Assembly: GCF_020985305.1 (NCBI RefSeq)
Contig: NZ_CP087588.1
Coordinates: forward strand, 2,220,501 to 2,284,500
Length of the DNA stretch: 64,000 nt
From: Croceicoccus sp. Ery15
Lineage (GTDB): Bacteria; Pseudomonadota; Alphaproteobacteria; Sphingomonadales; Sphingomonadaceae
Direction: 5' to 3'
Below the pieces are notes generated by a model, which saw only the letters and a program-made list of their open reading frames with translations, searched no databases and was not told the origin of the DNA. Of this stretch, positions 16,166 to 25,872 are shown piece after piece; within the stretch, counting starts at the first letter, position 1; every line of letters starts with the position of its first letter. Position numbers and translations under genes: made by a program.

Positions 16166-17700
16166 TGTGCCTCCAATCTGATCATATCGCTGTTGCGCAA
16201 AGCAAAGGCGAAAGCATAATCAAGCTCGCCCATGCTTTCGCCGTGAATGGTGAAGAGTGGCTGCCCTTGCTCAACCAAGTCGCCCGACTGGACATGCAGA
16301 GCGATACCGGCCGTCGCGCGCTGCGGTGCGCCAGCGAGTTTGGCAGTGCGCGCAAGCAGGCGGTTGTCGAAGGTGGCTACCCGTCCTGCGCGCGCGGCGA
16401 GGAATTCGCGCGTCTGGAGCGCCCGCCCTGGCTCTTTGAAGCCGCCCTGGGCCTCGCAGATAGCAAGAAATTTGCTTTCTGCGCGCCCCTCGACCAGCAA
16501 TTGCGTCGCCCGATGGAGAGCATCGGAGCGTGGTGCGCCGCTCAATTCGAGGATGCCGGCAGCCAGCGCCAGCGCGCGAGCTTTGAGATCCTGCGGCGCG
16601 TCGTCGCGGTTGGCCAGAACCGCAAGGACATCATGTGCCTCCAAAGCCGGCCCGATCCCGCGTCCCACTGGCTGGGTCCCGTCGGTCTGGACCGTCGTGA
16701 CGTGCAGTCCGCATTGCAGCGCCACGTCCTTGAGCAGCCGCGCCAGGGCATCGGCGTCTCCCGTGCTCCTGATCTTCGCGGTTGGCCCTACTGGTAGGTC
16801 AAGCAATACGTGCGTCGATCCGGCAGCAAGTTTCTTGGAGAGCACCGAAGCGACAAGTTGCGCATCGCTATCAACATCCAGAGCCCGCTCGATCCGAATG
16901 AGGACGTCATCTGCAGGACTGAGATTGACGCTGCCGCCCCAAACGATGCAGCCGCCTTCGCGCTCGACCACTTTCTGCATGGCCGCCACATCGAGCGTTA
17001 CAGGCGCCATGGTCTCCATCGCATCCGCAGTGCCGGCCGGTGACGTGATCGCCCTGGATGACGTTTTTGGCATCGTGAGCCCGGCGGCTGCGACAATACT
17101 GACCACGATTGGTGTTGTCCGATTGCCCGGCAGCCCGCCGACGCAATGTTTGTCCATCACGCGGTCGGCATTCCATTCGAGCCGGTCGCCTGCAGCGAGC
17201 ATCGCTCGGGTGAGGGCGGCGGTTTCCTCACCTTGTGCCGGTTGCGCAGCGAATGCGGAGACGAACGCGGCGATGTCGACATCCGAATACCGACCGTCCG
17301 CGATATCGGCGATGATGTGTCCCAGTCGGTTGTCATCAAGCCGGTGGCCATAGAGTTTAGCTCTAACGTGGCTGAGCGACGACAACGGCTGAGGATGCCT
17401 GACCTGAAGCTCTTCGCCTTCGGCGAGCGAAAGCCGTGCCATCAGCCGATGAGGCAGACCCACTTCATCATCGGCCAGGAGATTATCAGTGGCCCGGTAA
17501 AGCGTCGCCAACACCGTTCTTCCTCGCGCGACAAGTTCCACCCGGGCGCGGGCGCGGAACCCTTCGGACCGCGCAACCGGACAATCCTCATGCATGAAGA
17601 TCATCGCTTCGCCAGCGGTTTCGATCGGTAAGGCGCGCGCGCGCAACGGATGAGCAAGTGCATCCGTGGAGGAGGTGGGGGTAAGGACACCCTCTCTCAT
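16162..17700 (-). CDS. AMP phosphorylase / thymidine phosphorylase of archaeal type
   Basis: 512-residue enzyme of the pyrimidine phosphorylase fold with the extra N-terminal barrel domain (about 1-105, PVARSEGFRARARVEL) of archaeal AMP phosphorylase. The core is highly conserved: DKHCVGGLPGNRTTPIVV (183-200), PKTSSRAITSPAGTADAME (211-229), GGCIVWGGSVNLSPADD. AMP phosphorylase splits a nucleoside 5'-monophosphate with phosphate into base and ribose-1,5-bisphosphate. It is coupled by ATGA overlaps on both sides, to the nuclease gene upstream and the PRPP synthetase homologue downstream. Similar proteins are often labelled only thymidine phosphorylase, and the substrate is inferred. Confidence 0.85.
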   Translation of the reverse strand: MREGVLTPTSSTDALAHPLRARALPIETAGEAMIFMHEDCPVARSEGFRARARVELVARGRTVLATLYRATDNLLADDEVGLPHRLMARLSLAEGEELQVRHPQPLSSLSHVRAKLYGHRLDDNRLGHIIADIADGRYSDVDIAAFVSAFAAQPAQGEETAALTRAMLAAGDRLEWNADRVMDKHCVGGLPGNRTTPIVVSIVAAAGLTMPKTSSRAITSPAGTADAMETMAPVTLDVAAMQKVVEREGGCIVWGGSVNLSPADDVLIRIERALDVDSDAQLVASVLSKKLAAGSTHVLLDLPVGPTAKIRSTGDADALARLLKDVALQCGLHVTTVQTDGTQPVGRGIGPALEAHDVLAVLANRDDAPQDLKARALALAAGILELSGAPRSDALHRATQLLVEGRAESKFLAICEAQGGFKEPGRALQTREFLAARAGRVATFDNRLLARTAKLAGAPQRATAGIALHVQSGDLVEQGQPLFTIHGESMGELDYAFAFALRNSDMIRLEAQ

Positions 17701-19061
17701 GAAAGCACGACCTCTTCGGCGTGCTCGGGGACGCGCGCATTCCAGCCAAGACGTTCGGTAACAAGATGTCTTAGGGTGTCGGACGCACCGGGTTCTCCAT
17801 GGGTTACGAAGACCTGCTGCGGGGAGGACCGGAAACCTTCAAGCCATCGCAGCAGCTCGTCCTGGTCGGCATGGGCCGAGAGCATGTCGAGCTGTGCCAC
17901 CTCGGCGCGAACGGGGATATAGCTGCCGTGGATTTTCAGTTCAGTCGCGCCATCGCGCAGGGCTGCGCCCCGCGTGCCGCCAGCCTGAAACCCTGCCAAA
18001 ATGATCGTGTTGCGGTGACTGGGGGCATAGTGTTTGAGGTGGTGGAGAATCCGCCCGCCGGTTGCCATGCCGCTCGCTGAAATGATGATCTTCGGCATGG
18101 CGCTGCGATTGAGCTGCTTCGAATCTTCGGCTTCGCGAACATATTCGGCAATTCCGCAGGCATCGCGGCATTGCTTTTCGGTGAGCCGGTGTTCGCCGAG
18201 ATGGTCACAGAAAATCGAGCTGGCGTTCACCGCCATGGGACTGTCGAGATAGATCGGGATTTGCGGCAGGCGGCCTTGCTGCCGCAACTGACCGAGATGG
18301 TAGAGGAGCGTCTGGGCGCGCCCGATCGCGAAGGAAGGAATGATGACCGACCCGCCGCGCTGGACCGTTCTTCCGACAACGTCTTCGAGTACACTTTCAG
18401 GATCGGCCTCGCCATGATGGCGATTGCCGTATGTGGATTCGGTGACGATGTAATCGGCCTCTGGAACCGGCACGGGGTCGACCATCGTGGCGCTGCCATA
18501 GCGGCCGATGTCACCCGAGAAGACAATCTTCATATCGCCGCACTGCAGCTCGATACTTGATGCGCCGAGAATATGGCCCATCGGCCGGAAGATCGCCTTG
18601 CAATCGCGCGTAACTTCGACCAGCTGCTGGAAGGGCACAGGCCGGAATGACTTCAACGCGGCTTTCGCATCGGCCTGGGTGTATAGGGGCCGAGGCGACT
18701 TGTGCTTGCTGTACCCTTTCCTTTTTGCATAGCGGGCGTCGGCCTCCATCAAATAACCGCTGTCGGGAAGCAGCAATTCGCACAGTTTGAGCGTTGCGTG
18801 CGTGCTCAGCACTCGCCCCTTAAACCCGTCGCGGATCAGGGCAGGAACGTAGCCTGAATGATCAAGGTGAGCATGTGTGAGGAGGACCGCATCGATTGAC
18901 GCCGGATCGACCGGAAACGGCTTCCAGTTGCGCTCACGAAGCTGTTTGAAACCCTGAAAGAGACCGCAATCGATTAGGATCCTGTGATCAGGCGTCTGCA
19001 GAAGATATTTCGATCCGGTGACCGTTCCAGCTGCTCCTAGAAAACTTAGTTTGTAGCTCAC
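17697..19061 (-). CDS. Metallo-beta-lactamase / beta-CASP RNA-processing nuclease
   Basis: 454-residue hydrolase. The metallo-beta-lactamase domain has the zinc site H63-A-H65-L-D67-H68 and later histidines (GHILGASS); the beta-CASP insert (about 190-370, ESTYGNRHH to GMATGGRILHHL) and the C-terminal RMMBL motif (SAHADQDELLRWL, VTHGEP) follow. Proteins of this build cut RNA (CPSF73-like, YsgC-like). GTG 19061 is preferred, with GGGGA upstream and the start at SYKLSFLGA; an in-frame TTG at 19103 is also possible. The stop overlaps the AMP phosphorylase ATG, suggesting that RNA breakdown feeds nucleotides to that enzyme. Confidence 0.88.
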   Translation of the reverse strand: MSYKLSFLGAAGTVTGSKYLLQTPDHRILIDCGLFQGFKQLRERNWKPFPVDPASIDAVLLTHAHLDHSGYVPALIRDGFKGRVLSTHATLKLCELLLPDSGYLMEADARYAKRKGYSKHKSPRPLYTQADAKAALKSFRPVPFQQLVEVTRDCKAIFRPMGHILGASSIELQCGDMKIVFSGDIGRYGSATMVDPVPVPEADYIVTESTYGNRHHGEADPESVLEDVVGRTVQRGGSVIIPSFAIGRAQTLLYHLGQLRQQGRLPQIPIYLDSPMAVNASSIFCDHLGEHRLTEKQCRDACGIAEYVREAEDSKQLNRSAMPKIIISASGMATGGRILHHLKHYAPSHRNTIILAGFQAGGTRGAALRDGATELKIHGSYIPVRAEVAQLDMLSAHADQDELLRWLEGFRSSPQQVFVTHGEPGASDTLRHLVTERLGWNARVPEHAEEVVLS

Positions 19062-19147
19062 CAGACGTGTTCCCCGCCAATCGGATAGATGCGTAACCCC
19101 CAACAGACGGGAGCACGTGGCGGGAATTACAGTTTATCCTTTCGAAC

Positions 19148-20482
19148 TTACCGGAATCCGCTGTCAGGCGCATCCGGCATGGGAAGGATCGGCGAAAAGC
19201 CGCCACCCGGGGTTCGCATATTTGTCGCCTGGCCATGGTAGAGCCGTGCCGCGCGCAACAGTATTTCTCCGGCATAGGTATAAAGCCGCACATCCACTTT
19301 GAGCTCGACGATATCCGTCTCAAGGCGGACCTTGCGCGTGCTCGGAGGCGTAAACCGCTGCGCGACATAGCCGCCCTCGACGATCTCGGACCAGACCCGC
19401 TTCGTCAGCTTCGCTCCGCGATAGGCGGCCTTGCTGCCATAACCGCGGGCAGGTTTGAAAAACCAGTCTCGCCGTTCGGACCAGAATTTCTCGGCGTTAA
19501 AACGATCGACGATTGCTGTTTTCGGCACCGCGGCGAGGATCACTTTTTTCTCGCGTTCGCTCAAACCGCACGAAGCCAGCCAATCCGGATCGGAAAGCAG
19601 GCAGAGGTTCCGCTTGTCGGCATAGAGCGCATGGATATGCGGATTTGGCGAGAGCACGACGCGGCCTGTCATATAGGCTTCCCGAAGGGTCCGGCTCTCC
19701 GGGCGATCGAGCGAGAAATCGACCAGGCGATTATACACAAGATCGATTTTCCTGCCCTCGAAGAGTAATCCGGCGGGGGAGAGCTCGAGGTCCTCGGGCC
19801 CGGCGACCACCGCTTCATATCCGTGCTCCTGCAACAGGGTCCTTGCTGCGAGAAATTCGGGAAAAAGCGGCTGTCCTTCAGGATCATCATCGACGATGGC
19901 GATGGATTCGAGCTCACCGGCACGATCCTGCGCATGCCACTCCTCCTCGAACATCCGGGCAATTCTTGTCCGAAACGTGTCCTGTGAGATGTCTGCGGCC
20001 AGAGCCGGTCGTGTTTCCCTGCAGCATTGGGTTTGCGCATCGGCAAGCAAGGCGTTCAGAAAAGCGCCGCCGGCATTGGTGTTGATCTCGATGAGCCGCG
20101 GACCGTTGGCGGTGAGATGGAAGTCGTAGCCCATAAGAACCCCTTTGGGCCCGAAATCTCGGGCGGCTGACGAAGGCGCCCAGCCCATGACAACCGAGCG
20201 GAAGGCGGGGGTTTTGGCGACGGTCTCGATGGCCGTCACAACCTCCGTCATGGCCGAAAGCGTAGCTGGATCGATGAAAACCGGGGCGTTGGCGAAAAGG
20301 TTCGACTGTGATGCAAGGAGGGTGTCGCCGGCTCCGCTCTCGCCGAGTTCCGTATCGAGGAGGGTCGCCAAACGCTGCCGGTCGAGCGTTACGCACATGC
20401 ACTCGGCATTGGCCCAGTCCGCCGCCTTCCCTTCAGCCTGTTCTGCAGCACAGCTGTCGGTCTTGTCATCGCATGGCATCAT
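19148..20482 (-). CDS. Uncharacterised ATP-grasp-like protein
   Basis: 444-residue protein with ATP-grasp hallmarks in an unusual order: a GPRLIEINTNAGGAF segment (usually late in the fold) near residue 130, and the lysine/glycine loop WFFKPARGYGSKAAYRG near residue 345. ATP-grasp enzymes join a carboxylate to an amine or thiol. The substrate cannot be inferred. A cysteine-rich N-terminus (C4, C11, and the C-M-C at 29-31) is odd. It lies 86 nt upstream of the nuclease operon on the same strand and may be its first gene; it is divergent from aidB. Confidence 0.65.
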   Translation of the reverse strand: MMPCDDKTDSCAAEQAEGKAADWANAECMCVTLDRQRLATLLDTELGESGAGDTLLASQSNLFANAPVFIDPATLSAMTEVVTAIETVAKTPAFRSVVMGWAPSSAARDFGPKGVLMGYDFHLTANGPRLIEINTNAGGAFLNALLADAQTQCCRETRPALAADISQDTFRTRIARMFEEEWHAQDRAGELESIAIVDDDPEGQPLFPEFLAARTLLQEHGYEAVVAGPEDLELSPAGLLFEGRKIDLVYNRLVDFSLDRPESRTLREAYMTGRVVLSPNPHIHALYADKRNLCLLSDPDWLASCGLSEREKKVILAAVPKTAIVDRFNAEKFWSERRDWFFKPARGYGSKAAYRGAKLTKRVWSEIVEGGYVAQRFTPPSTRKVRLETDIVELKVDVRLYTYAGEILLRAARLYHGQATNMRTPGGGFSPILPMPDAPDSGFR

Positions 20483-20564
20483 TCGGTTCCATCAATAATG
20501 GGCAGATAAAGCACTTCGCCCAGTGAGGAGTTGCGCTTTTTCGCTGTCTCGGCGAGACTCGGAT

Positions 20565-22220
20565 ATGCCGAGAATCTCTTTGCCAGACCAGCTTGCCACG
20601 CATGAGGTGCTCAACCAGCCTCCACCCCTTGTGGATTTCAACGCCTTCGAGCTCGACGTTCCTCTGCAAAGCGCACTCGAACGAAACGGGGCGGCTGCGC
20701 ACCGCGACCAGCTTGCTGTATTTGGCAAACGCGTCGGCAGTTTCGAGGCGCTCGAATGGGGGCGCCTTGCCAACGAAAATCCGCCAAAGCTGAAAACCTT
20801 CGACCGCTTCGGCCACCGGATCGACGAAGTCGAGTTTCATCCCGCCTACCACCAACTCATGCGCCTCGGTCTTGAATCGGGCGTGTCGGGGGCGGCCTGG
20901 ACCGCCGAACAGGCGGGTCATACGCTGCACGCTTCGCTCCTCTACCTCATGACCCAGGCCGACGCGGGCACGGCCTGCCCGATGTCGATGACTTACGCGG
21001 TCGTTCCCGCGCTCCGCGCCGAACCGGCCGTAGCCGCTGAATGGGAGCCGCGCGTTACCAGCGGCCGATATGACCCGCGGTTTATCCCGGCGGCTGAGAA
21101 GACTGGCGCGACAATGGGCATGGCGATGACCGAGAAGCAGGGCGGTAGCGACGTTCGCGCGAATACTACACGCGCGCATGCGCTCGGCACGGGGGAATAT
21201 GAGCTGATCGGCCACAAGTGGTTCTGTTCCGCCCCGATGTCCGACGCCTTTCTGACCCTCGCCTACGCAGAAGGCGGTCTGACCTGCTTTCTCGTGCCGC
21301 GCTGGCGCCCCGACGGGACCCGCAATGCCATTCACATCATGCGGCTCAAAGACAAGCTCGGCGACCGCTCCAACGCCTCGTCCGAGATCGAATATCACGG
21401 CGCCTGGGCCCAGCGTGTCGGGGAAGAAGGTAGGGGCATACGGACCATCATCGATATGGTGCAGGGTACACGGCTCGACTGCATTGCAGGGTCCGCCGCG
21501 GGAATGCGTGCAGCTCTTACGCAAGCCGCATGGCATACGCGGCACCGCACGGCCTTCCAGCGCCAATTGGCCGACCAGCCCGCCATGCGCGGTGTTCTCG
21601 CCGACCTCGCGCTCGAGGTCGAGGCCGCGACGGCGCTGATGATCCGCATCGCCTCGGCGTTCGACGCTGCGCAGGCCGGCGACGAACGCGAAGCGGCCTT
21701 TGCGCGCCTCGCGACACCGATCGCAAAATATTGGGTCTGCAAACGTCAACCCGGCTTCGTCTACGAAGCGCTTGAGTGTCTTGGCGGCGCCGGCTTTGTG
21801 GAAGAGGGGCCCATGCCGCGCCTTTTTCGGCAGAGCCCTCTGAATGCGATCTGGGAGGGGTCGGGTAACGTGATCGCGCTCGATGCCCTCCGCGCGCTCA
21901 CGCGCGAACCGCAAGCGTGGGAAGCCCTGCGCGCGGAGCTTGGCCGGGCGCAGGGCGCGCATCCGCTGCTCGATGCGGCCATCGATCGCCTCGACGGCAT
22001 TCGTGTCAATGGTGTCCCCGCGGAATCCGAAGCGCGCGCCTTCGTCGAGACGGTCGCGCTGTCGCTCGAGGCAGTCTGCCTCCGCGATGCACCATCTGCC
22101 GTTCTCGCCGGGTTCTGCGTGACGCGGCTCGACCCCGACAACCGTGCGTTTCTTTATGGCGGAGCGAATGCTTCGCTTGACACCGACCGGCTGTTGGCCC
22201 GTGCCCTGCCGAGCGAATGA
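20565..22220 (+). CDS. aidB: AidB-like acyl-CoA dehydrogenase family protein
   Basis: 551-residue flavoprotein of the acyl-CoA dehydrogenase superfamily. The AidB signature is visible in GLESGVSGAAWT, GMAMTEKQGGSDVRANTT and ALECLGGAGFVEEGPMPRLFRQSPLNAIWEGSGNVIALD. Length matches E. coli AidB (541). AidB binds DNA and FAD and is linked to protection from alkylation damage, with weak isovaleryl-CoA dehydrogenase activity. ATG 20565 (ribosome site GGCGAG) is preferred over an in-frame GTG at 20523. It stands alone, divergent from the ATP-grasp gene and convergent with the copper ATPase. Confidence 0.88.
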   Translation: MPRISLPDQLATHEVLNQPPPLVDFNAFELDVPLQSALERNGAAAHRDQLAVFGKRVGSFEALEWGRLANENPPKLKTFDRFGHRIDEVEFHPAYHQLMRLGLESGVSGAAWTAEQAGHTLHASLLYLMTQADAGTACPMSMTYAVVPALRAEPAVAAEWEPRVTSGRYDPRFIPAAEKTGATMGMAMTEKQGGSDVRANTTRAHALGTGEYELIGHKWFCSAPMSDAFLTLAYAEGGLTCFLVPRWRPDGTRNAIHIMRLKDKLGDRSNASSEIEYHGAWAQRVGEEGRGIRTIIDMVQGTRLDCIAGSAAGMRAALTQAAWHTRHRTAFQRQLADQPAMRGVLADLALEVEAATALMIRIASAFDAAQAGDEREAAFARLATPIAKYWVCKRQPGFVYEALECLGGAGFVEEGPMPRLFRQSPLNAIWEGSGNVIALDALRALTREPQAWEALRAELGRAQGAHPLLDAAIDRLDGIRVNGVPAESEARAFVETVALSLEAVCLRDAPSAVLAGFCVTRLDPDNRAFLYGGANASLDTDRLLARALPSE

Positions 22221-22274
22221 GGCGTCGGACGCTCTTGCAGTGAAGGACACTTGGACGGCATCAAGGCCTGACAC

Positions 22275-24668
22275 TCAGGCACTCGCCTGACCGGTAACAG
22301 GCGGTGTGGGGGCCTCTTCGGCAAAATTTTCAGGCTTATAGCTGTCTAGGCGGGTGCGTTTGAGCAGCAGGGCATTGACCGCGACAAGGACGGAACTGCC
22401 GGACATCGCGATTGCTGCGACAGCGGGACTGATAATGAACGGATAGAAGACACCGGCGGCGGCGGGAAAGGCGATGACGTTGTAGGCGACCGCCCAGAAC
22501 AGGTTCTGATGCATCTTTCGCAGCGTCGCACGCGACAGCTCCACCGCGCCCACAACATCGTAGGGATCACTTCGCATCAGCACGACGTCTGCGCTTTCCA
22601 TGGCCACATCGGTACCGGCCCCGATCGCAAAGCCCACATCGGCCTGGGTCAGGGCAGGCGCATCATTGATGCCATCCCCGACCATTCCGACTCTTTTTCC
22701 TTGCGCCTGAAGCTCTTTCACCTTGTCGGCCTTCTGGCCGGGAAGCACATCGGCGAGCACGATGTCGATACCCAGTTCCTCGGCCACGCGCCGCGCGGTA
22801 CCCTCATTGTCGCCGGTGAGCATGGCGACCTCGACGCCCTTGTCATGTAGCCGGGCAATCGCGGCCTTGGCCGTCGGACGCGGCGCATCGGCGATCGCGA
22901 TCAGGCCTACAAGAATCCCCTGGTGAGCGACATGGACGACCGTGCGGCCCGCTCCCTTGAGTTCCTCGGCCTTGTCAGCCAGCCCTCCCAGTGAGATTGA
23001 TTCTTCGTCCATCAGCCGGCGGTTGCCGAGGAAAACGGTATCGCCGTTGACCTCCGCCTGCGCCCCTCTCCCGTCGCGGTTGAGAAAATCGCGCGCTTCG
23101 GGGATCTTCAGTCCTTCGGCCTTGTCAAGGATCGCAAGGGCGAGCGGATGCTCCGATCCCTTTTCGACCGCAGCGGCCAGTAGCAACACTTGTTCGGGCA
23201 TGCGGCCCTCGGCGGCCACGATATCCACGACGCGCGGTTCGCCCATCGTCAAGGTGCCGGTCTTGTCGAAGATAACGACATTGAGCTTTGTGGCGTCTTC
23301 CAGCGCCGACGCGTTCTTGAACAGAATGCCGCGACTTGCGCCGAGCCCGGTGCCGACCATGACCGCCATCGGTGTGGCCAGTCCGAGCGCATCGGGGCAG
23401 GCGATCACGAAGACCGTGATTGTCAGGGTCACGGCAAACAGCAATGTTTCACCGATCCACCAGAACCAGACAGCAAACGTTCCGAGGCCAATGACGATCG
23501 CGATCAGAACAAGCCATTGCGACGCGCGGTCGGCGAGCAATTGCGCGGGCGCCTTGGAATTCTGCGCCTCCTGCACGAGCTTCACGATTTGCGCGAGCGC
23601 CGTGTCAGCGCCGACCTTGGTCGCCCGGTAGCGGAAACTGCCGCTCTTGTTGATGGTCGCTCCGATGACCTCGTCACCGGGTCCTTTTGCGACCGGCATG
23701 GATTCACCGGTCAGCATCGATTCATCGACCTGGGAGCTGCCTTCCAATACCTCCCCGTCTACGGGGATCTTGTTGCCCGGGCGGATGAGCACGGTGTCGC
23801 CTTCAAGGACGTCGGCCGTTGGGATTTCCTGCTCCTCGCCATCGCGCAGAACGACCGCCATTGGCGGGGCCAGGTCGAGCAGAGCCCGGATCGCCGCCGA
23901 CGCGCCCGCGCGCGCGCGCATTTCCAGCCAGTGCCCGAGGAGGATGAACACGAGCAGGATGGCGACGGCCTCATAGAATTGCACGCCGGGAAAGAAAAAT
24001 GTCGATCCGACGCTGAAGAGATAGCCGGTGCCGACCGAAAGCACGACAAGCACGGCCATATTGAGAATGCCATTGCGAAGGGCGCGCCATGCAGCGACCA
24101 CAAATGGCCAGACCGGATAGAGCACGGCCGCGCTCGCCAGGCCGAACAGAAAAAGCTCAAGATTCATGCCGAACGGCGGGGCCGGAGGAGTGAAAAACCC
24201 GCCCATCGGGGAGTAGATGAAAATCGGGATCGTGAAGATGAAGGCAATCCAGAAACGGTTGCGCATGTCGCGTACCATCTCCTGCATGTCCATGCCTGCC
24301 CCGTGGCCCATTTCCTGGGCCATTTCGTCCTTCGCCCCGCCTTGGCGGTGGTCGTGGTGAACTGCCTGTTCTCCCCTGCTGTCCGCACCGCGCCCCGGTC
24401 CCGTGCCGGATTCCGAAAGATTTGCTTCCGCCGGTTTACAGACATGCTTCGGCATGATGCCGCCACGGCAGCGGAAACCGCAGCTTTTGATCAGGCTCTG
24501 AAGCCGCGTCCCATCGGTCTGCGCAGGGTCGTATTCCACGGTCACGCTGCCCCCCGCGGGGTTTGCAGTGGCTCGGCTTACGCCGGCTTCATGCCGCAGC
24601 TGCTTCTCCACGCCGAGGTGATCGAGTTCTTCAAAGAGATTTCCGACTTCTAAAGTGAGTGTTGCCAA
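22275..24668 (-). CDS. P1B-type heavy-metal ATPase (copper type) with a CPD motif
   Basis: 797-residue membrane ATPase exporting a soft metal, probably copper. The N-terminal domain looks like a degenerate HMA domain without CxxC but with a C...C pair further on ([14 protein letters not shown]), then a Met/His-rich linker ([12 protein letters not shown]). Eight helices follow. The metal-site motif in TM6 is C424-P425-D426, not the common CPC or CPH. Phosphorylation site D468 (DKTGT), [22 protein letters not shown] and [10 protein letters not shown] are intact. The start is a TTG with a strong AGAGGGA ribosome site. It lies 85 nt downstream of pfkB on the same strand. Confidence 0.9.
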   Translation of the reverse strand: MATLTLEVGNLFEELDHLGVEKQLRHEAGVSRATANPAGGSVTVEYDPAQTDGTRLQSLIKSCGFRCRGGIMPKHVCKPAEANLSESGTGPGRGADSRGEQAVHHDHRQGGAKDEMAQEMGHGAGMDMQEMVRDMRNRFWIAFIFTIPIFIYSPMGGFFTPPAPPFGMNLELFLFGLASAAVLYPVWPFVVAAWRALRNGILNMAVLVVLSVGTGYLFSVGSTFFFPGVQFYEAVAILLVFILLGHWLEMRARAGASAAIRALLDLAPPMAVVLRDGEEQEIPTADVLEGDTVLIRPGNKIPVDGEVLEGSSQVDESMLTGESMPVAKGPGDEVIGATINKSGSFRYRATKVGADTALAQIVKLVQEAQNSKAPAQLLADRASQWLVLIAIVIGLGTFAVWFWWIGETLLFAVTLTITVFVIACPDALGLATPMAVMVGTGLGASRGILFKNASALEDATKLNVVIFDKTGTLTMGEPRVVDIVAAEGRMPEQVLLLAAAVEKGSEHPLALAILDKAEGLKIPEARDFLNRDGRGAQAEVNGDTVFLGNRRLMDEESISLGGLADKAEELKGAGRTVVHVAHQGILVGLIAIADAPRPTAKAAIARLHDKGVEVAMLTGDNEGTARRVAEELGIDIVLADVLPGQKADKVKELQAQGKRVGMVGDGINDAPALTQADVGFAIGAGTDVAMESADVVLMRSDPYDVVGAVELSRATLRKMHQNLFWAVAYNVIAFPAAAGVFYPFIISPAVAAIAMSGSSVLVAVNALLLKRTRLDSYKPENFAEEAPTPPVTGQASA

Positions 24669-24753
24669 AGCGAATTCCCTCTAGGCTGAACCATAGTGCT
24701 TCTGGATCAAGACGGTAATGAGCGCTGGCTCTTACAGTTGCTTGCCTGCCACC

Positions 24754-25683
24754 CTAGCCCTCGCTGCGCGCTCTGAGTTCGGCATAGAGCCGCTCGACAT
24801 CGCTGCGCTTGCATAGCGAAGTTCCTGGTGTAAGCGCCGTGGCAGCGCCAGCTGCCATGCCGTAAAGAAAGGCCGCCTCGGGCGCGTCGCCTGCGGCAAG
24901 GCGAACGGTCATTGCGGCAAGGAAGCTGTCTCCCGCACCGACGGCGCTTTGTGCATTGATCTTCGGGGCGGCGTGCATCACGGTCTTCTCGGGCGTTACA
25001 AGCATGGCGCCATCGCGCCCCAGAGTGAGAGCGAGCATGTCGAGGCCATTATCGCGCACGATGGCTTGGGCCGCCGTTTCCTGCTCTGCCGCGGTCGCCA
25101 GCCTTCGGCCGACGAGCGTTTCGAGTTCGCCTAGGCTCGGCTTTGCCAGGTGAACGCCGCCACCAATGCCATGCCGCAGAGCGTCTCCAGAACTGTCCAG
25201 TACCAGCTTGATGCCTCGGCGCTGGCAAATCGCACCGACGACGGCGTAGATATCGCTACGCAGGCCGCGCGGAAGACTCCCGCTTGCCACGAGATATTTG
25301 CAATCGAGCGTTTGCAGCGCTCGCAGGACGACTTCGCAGTCGCGTTCGGAGACTTCCGGACCCTGCGGCACGAAGCGAAATTCGAGATTGGTGGACCGTT
25401 CGTAGATCGCGTGGCTGATCCGCGTGGAGCCGGAGATCGAGAAGCGTTCGGCCCGCACCCTTGCTTGCTTGACGAGCTCCTGCAACACGCCGCCTGTTGC
25501 TCCACCTGCAAGATAAAGCGCGTAGGACTCGCCGCCGAGTTCATTGATGACGCGCGCAACGTTGAGACCGCCTCCGCCAGGGTAATAATGCTCATCGAAT
25601 GTGCGGATCTTGTGCATCGGCTTCACCACCTCGGCCTGCGCCGCACCATCGATAGTCGGGTTGAGCGTCAGGGTAGCTATCAT
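24754..25683 (-). CDS. pfkB: 6-phosphofructokinase, PfkB (PFK-2) type
   Basis: 309-residue PfkB-family sugar kinase phosphorylating fructose-6-phosphate with ATP. The sequence follows E. coli PFK-2 from the N-terminus (LTLNPTID, PGGGGLNVARVINELGG) to the ATP/anion hole (AVGAGDSFLAAM, catalytic Asp in GAGD) and C-terminus (TPGTSLCKRSDVERLY). The VASGSLPRGL and VLDSSGDALR segments are also characteristic. Most sphingomonads rely on the Entner-Doudoroff route, so a phosphofructokinase is a notable accessory step. It may share a transcript with the P1B ATPase gene. Confidence 0.9.
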   Translation of the reverse strand: MIATLTLNPTIDGAAQAEVVKPMHKIRTFDEHYYPGGGGLNVARVINELGGESYALYLAGGATGGVLQELVKQARVRAERFSISGSTRISHAIYERSTNLEFRFVPQGPEVSERDCEVVLRALQTLDCKYLVASGSLPRGLRSDIYAVVGAICQRRGIKLVLDSSGDALRHGIGGGVHLAKPSLGELETLVGRRLATAAEQETAAQAIVRDNGLDMLALTLGRDGAMLVTPEKTVMHAAPKINAQSAVGAGDSFLAAMTVRLAAGDAPEAAFLYGMAAGAATALTPGTSLCKRSDVERLYAELRARSEG

Positions 25684-25818
25684 GACGAGGGGATCCTTTG
25701 TCTTTTTTACGGTCTCCCCGGTTAAGACGCGGCAGGATACGCAGCCTTACGCCGCCATGATCCGCTCGTATGCCTGTCTGGTTTCGTCGGCGCTCGTCAG
25801 ACTGAGCCGCCCGTGTAA

Positions 25819-25835
25819 CCTTGGCGACGCCAAGG
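25819..25835. promoter_or_regulatory. Perfect 17-bp palindrome between pfkB and the hydrolase gene
   Basis: CCTTGGCG, a single A, then CGCCAAGG form an 8-1-8 perfect palindrome 37 nt before the hydrolase ATG and 136 nt from pfkB. The position suits an operator for a dimeric regulator. No regulator gene is adjacent, and the site could also fold as a hairpin in the leader RNA. Confidence 0.4.
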
Positions 25836-25872
25836 CGTCTGTCCTGCAGGCGACGCGCGAAAAATCAGAGAA

